Source: Sphingobacterium puteale
GTDB taxonomy: Bacteria; Bacteroidota; Bacteroidia; Sphingobacteriales; Sphingobacteriaceae
NCBI RefSeq assembly: GCF_003627955.1
Contig: NZ_RBWS01000011.1
Span: forward strand, 124,001 to 188,000
Length of the DNA: 64,000 bases
Direction of reading: 5' to 3'
Positions 1-8,053 of this stretch are shown here, in pieces (the first letter of the stretch is position 1; each line of letters starts with the position of its first letter). The translations under genes and the position numbers were made by a program. The notes beneath the pieces are model-generated. The model was not told the origin of the DNA. It was given only the letters and a program-made list of their open reading frames with translations, and searched no databases.

Positions 1-1006
1 TCAACTGCAAGATAAACAAGGACGTATCGTGGATCAGGTAGAGTCCTACTTCGCTATGCGTTCCATCAGCATCGGCAAGGTGGACGGTGTTAACAGAACG
101 CTGTTAAATGGCAAGTTTGAGTTTCAGATCGGCGTGCTGGATCAGGGTTACTGGCCGGATGGGATCTTTACAGCGCCGACGGAGCAGGCGCTGCTGTACG
201 ACATTCAGCTGGCCAAAAGGGCAGGTTTCAACGTGATCCGCAAGCATATCAAAGTTGAACCGATGCGCTGGTACTATCATTGCGACCGCCTCGGGATGAT
301 GGTATGGCAGGATATGCCCAACTTGTGGTATCCCGATGATAACGATTCGGTAGCTGTGCGCCAGGAGTTCAGGAATGAGCTCAAACAGATGATGGACCAG
401 CTGATCAGCGTACCTTCGATTGTCACCTGGGTGCCTTTTAACGAAAATTGGGGTGCCTTCGAGGTGCCTGATATCACCAACTGGACCAAAGCGTATGATC
501 CTACACGGCTGGTGAACGGCAATTCAGGGTTCAACTATGCACCGGGCTACCGGCCGGCGCAAGGTGATCCCGGCAACGGCGATTTTGTGGATATGCACCA
601 CTACGGAAAGATGGAGGACAAAGCATTTCCGCTTCCCGACGAGAAGCGGGCAGCTTCCCTGGGTGAATTTGGCGGTAAGGGACTATTTGTACGCAATCAT
701 ATGTGGCCGGTGCCTAATAATGCCTACGAAATATTGATTAACAAGGAAACATTGACGGATACTTATATTTATCTGCTCAACGAGATCGAACAGCGGATGA
801 TATATAGGGGATTGAGTAGTGCTATCTATACCCAGACTTCAGATGTGGAGCATGAGATCAACGGTTTGGTCACCTACGACCGGCAGGTGGAAAAGCTCGA
901 CCTGGACAAAGTGAGGTGGATAAATAGGGAAGTTATCAAAAGCGGAGGAAATATCGGCAAAAAGAGAAACATAAGTTCGATATCAAGAGTGTATCCCGTA
1001 GAATAA
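1..1006 (+). CDS. Glycoside hydrolase family 2 protein, C-terminal part (5' end outside window)
   Basis: The reading frame is open to base 2, so the apparent GTG at 29 is internal and the N-terminal sugar-binding and immunoglobulin-like domains lie outside the window. What remains is the GH2 catalytic TIM barrel. It contains the typical RKHIKVEP and CDRLGMMVWQDMPN strands, a FNENWG segment whose Glu (about residue 139 counted from base 29) should be the acid/base, and a GEFGGKG segment whose Glu (about 213) should be the nucleophile. GH2 enzymes cleave beta-galactosides, mannosides or glucuronides; the specificity cannot be read from this part. It ends at a strong shared terminator. As a secreted or periplasmic glycosidase it fits the carbohydrate-degrading style of the window, but it is about 24 kb from the Sus locus. 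Confidence 0.85.
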   Translation, partial: QLQDKQGRIVDQVESYFAMRSISIGKVDGVNRTLLNGKFEFQIGVLDQGYWPDGIFTAPTEQALLYDIQLAKRAGFNVIRKHIKVEPMRWYYHCDRLGMMVWQDMPNLWYPDDNDSVAVRQEFRNELKQMMDQLISVPSIVTWVPFNENWGAFEVPDITNWTKAYDPTRLVNGNSGFNYAPGYRPAQGDPGNGDFVDMHHYGKMEDKAFPLPDEKRAASLGEFGGKGLFVRNHMWPVPNNAYEILINKETLTDTYIYLLNEIEQRMIYRGLSSAIYTQTSDVEHEINGLVTYDRQVEKLDLDKVRWINREVIKSGGNIGKKRNISSISRVYPVE

Positions 1007-1038
1007 ATCCCTAATACTATCGCTTTGGCTTGCTAATG

Positions 1039-1080
1039 AAAAGGGACCGTACAGCATAGCGCTACTGTACGATCCCTTTT
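1039..1080. terminator. Bidirectional intrinsic terminator
   Basis: Arms 1039-1054 and 1065-1080 are 16 nt with one mismatch around a 10-nt loop. An A run on the left and a T run on the right let it work for the GH2 gene (+) and the fimbrillin-like gene (-). Confidence 0.8.
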
Positions 1081-1110
1081 TTCGTTATAATATAGACCAT
1101 CAGGGTCAGG

Positions 1111-2592
1111 CTACTTGTTTTTCACACAACGAATGGCAGCCCAATTATTTTGATGAATATTCACGATCGAGACGCTGGTTGCTGTCAATATCAATGCCGG
1201 CTTGGAATTACCCTGTACAGTCGGGCTTGCCCAATATACCCCAAGAGCATTAGTTGGAATATCGTTGTTACCAGAGACGGATCGGGTAAAATCGTTGTCA
1301 GGTAAGAACATGTAGTTGTCCAGATTGCTTGTCGGCAGTATAGAAGTTCCTAAAAACCATCCGGTCTGCCCATTGTAGCTTCCGCGTACGGTACCTTGGT
1401 TGATCAAAGATTGATACTCAGTTTGCGTTGCCGTGCGCCAGCCGGTACCAATGGCCGTCTCACAATAAGAGGCAGAACCGTTACCATTATAAACACTACC
1501 TTTCAAATATTGGGCAGCAGCCAGGGTGATGGGTGCGGTACCTGTCAAATTGGCCGAACTCCAATAATAATTGGAATTAGGTACATCTATTGCCCCTTTA
1601 GGGACAAGGCGCAGTTTTAAGTTATATTTGACGCCTTTTTGTAAGCTCAGGTCCGTCAGGTTGATCAGTCCGGATCTTACTCCATTCTGAACTGCATTTA
1701 AGGTGACCGTCCCGAAGCTGACTTTACCGGCGCTAGTTCCCTCGGTAATGATCAGCGCAGGGCTGCTTGTCCATAGGAGTCCTGATCCGCTGAAGCTGAT
1801 ACTACGGGCAGTGGAAGAGCCTCCCTGTGTAAAATGGCCGTCAGACAAGTGAACGTTGGCCGTACCGTAGTTCGGGGATATGCTGCTACCAACGATAGAG
1901 GTGATATTGCCCACCACATTGGCTGATGTGCTCTCCAAGGTGGCCTGTACCTGCGTAAATAAATGGCTGAGGATAAGATCCAGAGAGAGGGTCTGATTTG
2001 CGGTTACACTGGCGGTCTGTTTTTGCCAAAGTACATCCGTGTCTGCACCCGGCACATCAAATGTGATATTGGCAAGGTTCTGGTTGAAATTGATATTCGG
2101 AAATGTATGGCCGTTTGCCACAGCGACGGCAACGAATGTGTAGGCACCTGGGGCAAGCGTAAGATTCCAGTTTGTACCACTCCCAGTATAGGTGAGTACA
2201 CCAGAATCTTTAATATAATCGCCGGCGGAATTATAGGCGGCAACCGCATATTTGGCGCCGGTGCCCAGTGGCTCGGGGCCGGTCGCCATTTTAAGTCCTG
2301 CTGAAGCGCGCAAAGTACCGGATAGATCGGATGTCTCCGGTGACAGCGTCGCCAGCGCAGTTAGTTCATCTCCAAACGGGATAGAAGCTCTCTGGATAGA
2401 TATAGGACTGCTTGTATTGCTGGTATTGGATAGCTTTAACTTAGGTTCCGTGCCCTCGTCAGAATAGGACACGCCTCCGATTTTGACACTTACTTTTCCT
2501 TCTGTTCCGACAGGATCCGTGCTTTCATTTTTGCTGCAGGCAGTAAACAGTACGGTAAAGAGCGCCAATGCTTGAATAAAATGATTTTTCAT
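1111..2592 (-). CDS. Fimbrillin-like (FimA/Mfa clan) lipoprotein
   Basis: The 493-aa protein starts with a lipoprotein signal peptide (lipobox LFTAC, Cys about residue 19) followed by low-complexity Ser/Thr-rich sequence, and it is made of the beta-rich repeats seen in Bacteroidota fimbrillins. The C-terminus carries a YYWSS...YWAS...IRCVKNK pattern that resembles the FISUMP/DUF1566-like module often fused to these proteins. Such proteins are exported as lipoproteins and built into short fimbriae or remain as surface adhesins. The gene lies 36 nt downstream of a small peptide gene and is probably co-transcribed with it. No usher or anchor gene (Mfa2/FimB) is seen beside it, so whether it polymerises is unknown. 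Confidence 0.7.
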   Translation of the reverse strand: MKNHFIQALALFTVLFTACSKNESTDPVGTEGKVSVKIGGVSYSDEGTEPKLKLSNTSNTSSPISIQRASIPFGDELTALATLSPETSDLSGTLRASAGLKMATGPEPLGTGAKYAVAAYNSAGDYIKDSGVLTYTGSGTNWNLTLAPGAYTFVAVAVANGHTFPNINFNQNLANITFDVPGADTDVLWQKQTASVTANQTLSLDLILSHLFTQVQATLESTSANVVGNITSIVGSSISPNYGTANVHLSDGHFTQGGSSTARSISFSGSGLLWTSSPALIITEGTSAGKVSFGTVTLNAVQNGVRSGLINLTDLSLQKGVKYNLKLRLVPKGAIDVPNSNYYWSSANLTGTAPITLAAAQYLKGSVYNGNGSASYCETAIGTGWRTATQTEYQSLINQGTVRGSYNGQTGWFLGTSILPTSNLDNYMFLPDNDFTRSVSGNNDIPTNALGVYWASPTVQGNSKPALILTATSVSIVNIHQNNWAAIRCVKNK

Positions 2593-2628
2593 TTTCTTAG
2601 TGGGTTAAATTAATAGCGAATTGAATGA

Positions 2629-2817
2629 TTACCACCAGCCGTCACTCTGGCTGTGAGTCTGTGATTCTTCGTTATCCCATGTTTGTTGGATGTCACCTGA
2701 GGCCTGTGCGTTAGACCCTGCGGCGATGCCATGTTCCAATAAGACCTTGGTCACCCGTATCTGAGGTGCCTGGTACTCCAGTTTGCCTGACTGGAGTTTA
2801 ATAGGTTTCTTTTTCAT
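2629..2817 (-). CDS. Small conserved peptide preceding fimbrillin gene
   Basis: The protein is 62 aa if it starts at the ATG giving MKKKPIKL; an upstream ATG would add six residues. It has a basic N-terminus, a YQAPQIRVTKVLLEHGIAAGS core, and a Gln/Ser/Asp-rich tail ending in GWW. I recognise the core pattern (YxxPxhxVhxhxhExGhAAGS) from short unannotated Bacteroidota proteins that often sit next to fimbrillin or surface-protein genes. No signal peptide is evident. The function is unknown; a leader-like or assembly-accessory role is speculation. It lies immediately upstream of the fimbrillin-like gene on the same strand. Confidence 0.6.
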   Translation of the reverse strand: MKKKPIKLQSGKLEYQAPQIRVTKVLLEHGIAAGSNAQASGDIQQTWDNEESQTHSQSDGWW

Positions 2818-3133
2818 AATAATATGTTTTATCAAGGGTAAATACTATACACTATCGTTAGCTCAGCATTATAACTTAAACTTCGGCTCAATTGTAAGTA
2901 GCCGCACCGTATGTGATTTGGCCATAAACTAAATTCTGGTGTAAAAAAAAGGCTTTATGGATTGAAAACGATAGAGTGAAAGGGAATATCACCTGTTTAT
3001 GCGATTGTTTGGCTTCAATATAGCATGAATATGCGATGGCTGTAGCTTATAAGCTACAACTATACAATAACACGCTGATATGATTATATCAAATGATTAA
3101 ATTTGTTTACTAGATTAATAAAAAGCCAATATT

Positions 3134-3760
3134 ATGAAGACCTCCAGGCATGCAGTTATCTTAGATGATCAAAAGATTGTCGCCTTCTCGCTTGAGCTGT
3201 TGCTCAAACGTGAATGTCGGATAGATATAGTCCAATCCTTTAACAGGGGTAACGACTTAATTCAATTTTTGCGCGCTTTCGGAAAGGAGGAGCTGCTTGT
3301 TTTTCTGGATTATTACCTCCAAGATGAAAATGGACTCTCCATACTGACAGAAATAAAGCGTATCAATGGAGCCGCAAAGGTTATCTTTCTGACCGGGGCA
3401 ACCGCACCGGCTGTGTTAGCGAGTATGTTGCAATACCGTCCAGATGGTCTATTGAGCAAATCCTGCGAACTGGGGGAGATACAGGCCTGTTTGGCAGCAG
3501 TAAAAAGTAGGCAGACCTTCATCTGCAGGGAATTCGAATATATCTTGTCCAGCAACGACAAAAGAGCGGAAACCTTTACGCCACGGGAGATCGAAGTGCT
3601 GCAATATTTCTCGAATGGCTACAGTGTGGCCGAAACGGCTTCAAAAACCTTTTTAAGTCCCCATACGGTAGTGACACACCGTCGAAAAATGATGGCTAAA
3701 GCCGGCTGTCAGACGATTGCCCAAATGCTAAAATATGCACACGAGCACAATCTGATATGA
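3134..3760 (+). CDS. LuxR/NarL-type response regulator (orphan)
   Basis: The 208-aa protein has an N-terminal receiver domain (residues about 8-120) with the acidic ILDD pocket, a FLDYYL segment carrying the phospho-acceptor Asp, and a LTGA switch strand. The C-terminal LuxR HTH (about 145-205) contains TPREIEVLQYFSNGYSVAETA and SPHTVVTHRRKMM. It should be a DNA-binding transcription factor controlled by phosphorylation. No histidine kinase is adjacent, so its partner is elsewhere. A TAAATTTG box at 3098-3105 matches the Bacteroidota -7 element and may be its promoter, although no matching -33 element is clear. The divergent fimbrillin operon upstream is a plausible but unproven target. Confidence 0.85.
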   Translation: MKTSRHAVILDDQKIVAFSLELLLKRECRIDIVQSFNRGNDLIQFLRAFGKEELLVFLDYYLQDENGLSILTEIKRINGAAKVIFLTGATAPAVLASMLQYRPDGLLSKSCELGEIQACLAAVKSRQTFICREFEYILSSNDKRAETFTPREIEVLQYFSNGYSVAETASKTFLSPHTVVTHRRKMMAKAGCQTIAQMLKYAHEHNLI

Positions 3761-3795
3761 TGTGCTGAAAACATATGAATGGTTACGGTGCCAAA

Positions 3796-5232
3796 TTAGG
3801 GCTGCTCTTTGGTCCAAAGATCCATGTTCGGAAAATTAAACTTATCGTTGTTAAAAACCGGATCTTTCTTGGCCTTCTGCTGCTCACAATAGTCATCATA
3901 AATGGCTAGTACTTTTTTGTGAAGCAGAAGTATGGCAATCAGGTTGAGCCAGGCCATGAGTCCGACGCCAATATCGCCAAGTGTCCAGGCAGACTTTGCC
4001 GTACTGATGCAGCCTACATAGGTGGATACTAACATAAGCAGGCGCAAAGCCCAGATAAGTATGGTCTTGTGCTGTTTTTTGCGGCTTACAAAGCTGATAT
4101 TAGTTTCGGCAATATAATAATATGCCATGATGGTAGTGAACGCGAAAAACGCTAAAGCTAAAGCGACAAAAGCGTCCCCAATGGCAGGGAAGTGATGTGA
4201 CACGGCCTGTTGCGTAAAGCCCGGTCCCATTTCCGTAGCGGGAAGGTGCTGTACGATAAACCCTCCGTTTGGATTTTCCACATTATATTGTCCCGTAAAT
4301 AGGATCATCAACGCTGTTGCTGTACAGACAAACATGGTATCGACATAGACCGAAAAGCCCTGAACCAGCCCCTGCTTGATCGGGTGCGATACTTCGGCGG
4401 CGGCGGCAGCATGTGGGGCGGTACCCTGACCGGCTTCATTGCTGTAAATGCCCCGTTTTACGCCCCATGAAATTGCCATGCCTGCCACAGCACCAAAGGT
4501 TGCCTCCAGATTGAAAGCGGCTTTTACAATCAGTGAAATGACGGCTGGTATCTGTGTAAAATTGAGGCCAATAATGACTAATGCCATCAGAATATAGGCT
4601 CCCGCCATAAATGGAACGACATACTCGGCGACGGTACTGATCCGCCTTACACCGCCGATAATAATGATGGCGAGTAAAGCCGCTATGGTTAATCCGGTGA
4701 CGCCCGGCGACAAGTTGAAGGCTGATTCAACCGCCGCACCTATGCTATTACTCTGCACGCCTGGGAGTAAAAATCCGGTACTGATGATCGTGACGATAGC
4801 GAATGTCCAGGCGAAGGCCTTGGAACGCAACCCTTTCAGAATATAAAATGCTGGCCCGCCGCGGTATTCTCCATCATTGACCTCTTTGTACATCTGTCCG
4901 AGCGTAGCCTCCACGATGGCCGATGCACTGCCCAAAAAAGCGATGGCCCACATCCAAAAGATAGCTCCGGGGCCGCCCATGGCTATGGCTGTAGCGACAC
5001 CGGCAATGTTGCCCGTACCCACACGGCCGGAGATAGCGAGCGAGAATGCCTGAAATGAGGAAATTCCTTTGTCCGAACTACTACCATTAAAAAGCAAACG
5101 TATCATTTCCCGAATTTGCATGAGCTGCGGGCATCGGAAACGTATCGTAAAATAGATACCTGTTAACAGACATAAGTATACCAGAGCATCACTCCAGATG
5201 ATGTTATAAATTTTATTGATAATATCGTCCAT
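3796..5232 (-). CDS. Sodium:alanine/glycine symporter, AGCS family
   Basis: The 478-aa polytopic inner-membrane protein shows AGCS signatures: SGRVGTGNIAGVATAIAMGG (about residues 68-87) and the highly conserved GIYSNEAGQGTAPHAAAAAE loop (about 260-280). The family moves alanine or glycine into the cell with Na+. The length is normal and the start is a clear ATG. It is a single gene, convergent with the upstream response regulator. A short relic of a second AGCS gene, with a matching C-terminal tail, lies at about 51.3 kb. Confidence 0.92.
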   Translation of the reverse strand: MDDIINKIYNIIWSDALVYLCLLTGIYFTIRFRCPQLMQIREMIRLLFNGSSSDKGISSFQAFSLAISGRVGTGNIAGVATAIAMGGPGAIFWMWAIAFLGSASAIVEATLGQMYKEVNDGEYRGGPAFYILKGLRSKAFAWTFAIVTIISTGFLLPGVQSNSIGAAVESAFNLSPGVTGLTIAALLAIIIIGGVRRISTVAEYVVPFMAGAYILMALVIIGLNFTQIPAVISLIVKAAFNLEATFGAVAGMAISWGVKRGIYSNEAGQGTAPHAAAAAEVSHPIKQGLVQGFSVYVDTMFVCTATALMILFTGQYNVENPNGGFIVQHLPATEMGPGFTQQAVSHHFPAIGDAFVALALAFFAFTTIMAYYYIAETNISFVSRKKQHKTILIWALRLLMLVSTYVGCISTAKSAWTLGDIGVGLMAWLNLIAILLLHKKVLAIYDDYCEQQKAKKDPVFNNDKFNFPNMDLWTKEQP

Positions 5233-5576
5233 ATTTTAAAATTAAATCTTTAGGCGCATTAAAAGTAGGGAAAAACGGGGTAAAACATAGTATACTTTCT
5301 TAAATTTCGTATAGATTGTAGTGATTTGGTTGAAATTGGCTGTGTAAATTATGAATAATTCGCTTATTTTACTTTTAATTCGGGTTATTTGTGCAATATG
5401 GAATGAAAAAAAATATTGAATCAGTATTTTTTTTAACAAGATACGTCGCTCACTCGATTTGTTTCAATAATGTTTCGGATATCGCTTGAAAGTGGATGAC
5501 AAATACAGCAGACCATGGCTGCAAAAGTACTTTTGCAGCCATGGTCTGCTGTCTGCGATTGATTGAGCCTTAAAAT
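5233..5576. other. Intergenic region with long palindrome
   Basis: The region between the symporter start and the MscS stop is AT-rich next to the symporter, presumably its promoter. Apart from the palindrome listed separately I see no gene. Confidence 0.5.
5505..5552. repeat. 48-bp perfect palindrome downstream of mscS-like gene
   Basis: Two 24-nt arms meet with no spacer, centred between 5528 and 5529 on AAAAGTACTTTT. It lies 25 nt beyond the mscS stop codon and can form a very stable RNA hairpin or a DNA cruciform. The likely role is a transcription terminator or RNA stabiliser, but there is no good T tract on the minus strand after it. Confidence 0.85.
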
Positions 5577-6884
5577 TTAACTGAAATTGCGTGCGGCCAT
5601 GAGCATGCGCAGGTCATCGGATGCGGGCAGTTCAAACACCTGTAGGTGAAAGTGTTTAATGGCGGCCAGCAAATGGTCAAATATATCGGCCATGGTATCT
5701 TCGAAATAAACCCATTGAGTACCCTTGGTAAACATGTACAGTTCCAGCGGAATGCCGTATTCGTTGGGCGCGAGCTGACGCACCAATAAGGTCAGTTCCT
5801 GATGGATATTGGGATTGTGCTTGGCATAGGCAAGTACATAGGCCCTGAACAGACCGATATTGGTCATTCTCCGGCCATTGACTGGCGAGGAGCTGCCGGT
5901 ATCCCGGGTTTTGTTGTAATCGGCAATCTCACGCTCCCGCTTTTCGATATAGGGGGCCAGCAAGTGGATTTTTTTTAATGCTGTAATTTCCTCGGTGCTG
6001 AGATAGCGTACAGAAGACATTTTAATGTTCAAAGCCCGTTTTATCCGACGGCCGCCAGTCTCCTGCATCCCGCGATAGTTTTTGAATGAATCACTTAGCA
6101 AGGTATAGGTCGGTATGGTGACGATGGTCTTGTCCCAGTTCTGAATCTTCACATTGTTGAGGTTGATCTGCAGCACATCGCCGTCAACACCATATTTGGG
6201 CATCTCTATCCAGTCACCCACACGGACCGAGTCATTGGCCGATACCTGGATACTGGCGACAAAGCCTAGAATAGTGTCTTTAAATACCAGCATGAGGATG
6301 GCGGATGCCGCCCCCAGCGAAACGAGAAAAGACCAGGGCGAATTGCCGGTCAGCAGCGACACGGCCAGTGTGCCGATGACGAAAATCAAAAAAATCTGTA
6401 CCACCTGCAGGTAACTGTCGATGGGCTTGTCCTTGAATCCTTTTGACGTCCGAAAAATATCCCTGCAGGTTTTTAACAGGCTGTTGACGAGATGATACAC
6501 CATAAACAATACCAACAAATCCAAAAATTTGACAATCGTGGCTGTCAGTACCGGAAAGCCAAGAAAGACGACCGGAAGCAGCTGCCGTGTCAGTAGCGTT
6601 AATATGGTCCGGCTTAGCTGCACATGCACCTTATTGGCCAAAAGGAAATCATCCCATTGGGTGGAGGTTCGCCGGGCAATTTTGTTCAATGCCGAATAGA
6701 GGATGTTGCGTATCAGGTAATCCAGCGCGTAGAGTAACAGGGCAAAAGCCAGAAGTAATCCGACTGCCGTACCCATATGGGCCTGCTGTTCGGGTAAACC
6801 TAATGTCGTAAAGAGATCGAAGATGTACTGATAAATCGAACTTGATTGGTGTTCACTGAAGTTGAGCATGTCTAAATTTTTCAT
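5577..6884 (-). CDS. Mechanosensitive ion channel, YbdG-like MscS family
   Basis: The protein is about 435 aa. The N-terminal half has several membrane segments; the last is followed by the MscS beta-domain (about residues 220-275) with DWIEMPKYGVDGDVLQINL and a VKIQNWDKTIVTIPTY segment. The SDSFKNYRG...GGRRIKR stretch is characteristic of the YbdG subgroup, and length and layout also match. These channels open under membrane tension and release solutes during hypo-osmotic shock. I prefer the ATG at 6884 to the in-frame TTG at 6896. The gene diverges from the solute-synthesis operon that starts about 150 bp away, a sensible pairing of solute synthesis with solute release. Confidence 0.88.
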   Translation of the reverse strand: MKNLDMLNFSEHQSSSIYQYIFDLFTTLGLPEQQAHMGTAVGLLLAFALLLYALDYLIRNILYSALNKIARRTSTQWDDFLLANKVHVQLSRTILTLLTRQLLPVVFLGFPVLTATIVKFLDLLVLFMVYHLVNSLLKTCRDIFRTSKGFKDKPIDSYLQVVQIFLIFVIGTLAVSLLTGNSPWSFLVSLGAASAILMLVFKDTILGFVASIQVSANDSVRVGDWIEMPKYGVDGDVLQINLNNVKIQNWDKTIVTIPTYTLLSDSFKNYRGMQETGGRRIKRALNIKMSSVRYLSTEEITALKKIHLLAPYIEKREREIADYNKTRDTGSSSPVNGRRMTNIGLFRAYVLAYAKHNPNIHQELTLLVRQLAPNEYGIPLELYMFTKGTQWVYFEDTMADIFDHLLAAIKHFHLQVFELPASDDLRMLMAARNFS

Positions 6885-6967
6885 ATGAACAGACAAATTT
6901 ACGAAGAAATATAAAAACGGTTTTTTATGTGGTAAACACCCTTTAATAGCAGCTTTTCTATGTTTTA

Positions 6968-6999
6968 TTTGCTTATTGATTAATTTTTACGTATATTTG
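6968..6999 (+). promoter_or_regulatory. Bacteroidota-type promoter for the gpsA-like operon
   Basis: TTTG at 6968-6971 and TATATTTG at 6992-6999 are separated by 20 nt, which fits the TTTG / TAnnTTTG consensus known from Bacteroidota. Transcription would start near 7006, leaving a very short leader. Confidence 0.6.
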
Positions 7000-7018
7000 T
7001 AAATTAATAGATAACCGG

Positions 7019-7066
7019 ATGGCGAAAACTTTCTGTTTTTGCGTCTTAAAACCCCCGACAATTTGA
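7019..7066 (+). other. Short ORF overlapping the gpsA start (leader peptide or frameshift scar)
   Basis: An ATG at 7019, the first after the predicted promoter, opens a 15-codon frame reading MAKTFCFCVLKPPTI, whose TGA overlaps a TTG in the dehydrogenase frame (7063). Adding one base in the CCCCC run near 7051-7056 would join it to the dehydrogenase frame. It is either a coupled leader, a true N-terminus broken by an indel, or chance. Confidence 0.3.
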
Positions 7067-8052
7067 ATGAGATTAGTGTGATAGGTGGTGGGAGTTGGGC
7101 TACGGCCCTGGTTAAAATTTTAACAGAAAATAGCATCCATGTCAACTGGTATATGCGGCGTTCCGAGCAGGTGCGATCGATAAACCGGGATGCTATTAAC
7201 CCTGACTACCTATCGTTTTTAAAACTTGACAATACAAAAATTTTTGCCTCCGATCAACTGGACGAGATCGTGACCCGGTCGAAAGTAGTTCTTTTCGCCG
7301 TGCCCAGTGCGCATCTGGACAATGTTTGCGCTGCAATTCCCAAAGAGGACCTCGCCGAAAAATTTGTGATCACCGCCATAAAAGGGACCGTCGGCCCTGA
7401 CAATCTGCTTCCAAGTTCTTATCTCGCCCGGTTTTTTGAGCTGAAAGATTTTCAGCAGGCGATGATTGCGGGCCCTTGCCATGCCGAGGAAATCGCACGG
7501 AACAAGAAAACCTATATGACCCTATGCAGTTCTAATGAAACCTTTATCGGTAAGATCTCAAACTGGTTTGCTTCAAGTTATATGCAGGTAAAGTACAGTC
7601 CGGATATGGTGGGGATGGAGTATGCTGCCATTTACAAAAATATTGTGGGTATTGTCTGTGGTATGGCCCAGGGACTGCATTACGGTGACAATTTTATGGC
7701 GGTGCTGGTCTCCAATGCCATCGACGAACTGGGGCTGCTGCTGCGTGCCGTTGGCGCACCCGATGCCCGGTTGGGAAGCTCTGCCTATTTGGGCGATTTA
7801 TTAGTGACGGGCTACTCCGCGCATAGCCGCAACCGGGCGTTTGGTAAATATCTTGGCCAGGGGTATTCGGTTTTCGAGGCGCGTCAGCTCATGGGGATGG
7901 TCGCCGAAGGATACTTTGCAACAAGGGGGCTGATGGCGACGGTAAAGAGCCTCGGGCTCAATTTACCCCTGTTACAGACAGCCTATCGGGTGCTATACAA
8001 CCATATGGCTGCAATGGATGAATTTAAACTTTTAGAAAGGAATATCAGATAA
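7039..8052 (+). CDS. gpsA: NAD(P)-dependent glycerol-3-phosphate dehydrogenase
   Basis: The protein is about 337 aa. The N-terminal Rossmann motif VIGGGSWATA is followed by FAVPSAHL, KGT, the substrate-site segment AGPCHAEE, the catalytic Lys in YKNIVGI, and GDLLVTGYSAHSRNRAFG, all hallmarks of GpsA. It reduces dihydroxyacetone phosphate to sn-glycerol-3-phosphate. There is no in-frame ATG near the start: TTG at 7039 or 7063 must be used unless the overlapping short ATG frame is the real N-terminus. One base separates its stop from the next gene, so the two are co-translated. In this setting glycerol-3-phosphate is probably made as acceptor for glucosylglycerol-phosphate synthesis rather than for lipids; that is inference from the partner gene. 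Confidence 0.88.
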   Translation: MRLKTPDNLNEISVIGGGSWATALVKILTENSIHVNWYMRRSEQVRSINRDAINPDYLSFLKLDNTKIFASDQLDEIVTRSKVVLFAVPSAHLDNVCAAIPKEDLAEKFVITAIKGTVGPDNLLPSSYLARFFELKDFQQAMIAGPCHAEEIARNKKTYMTLCSSNETFIGKISNWFASSYMQVKYSPDMVGMEYAAIYKNIVGIVCGMAQGLHYGDNFMAVLVSNAIDELGLLLRAVGAPDARLGSSAYLGDLLVTGYSAHSRNRAFGKYLGQGYSVFEARQLMGMVAEGYFATRGLMATVKSLGLNLPLLQTAYRVLYNHMAAMDEFKLLERNIR

Positions 8053-8053
8053 T

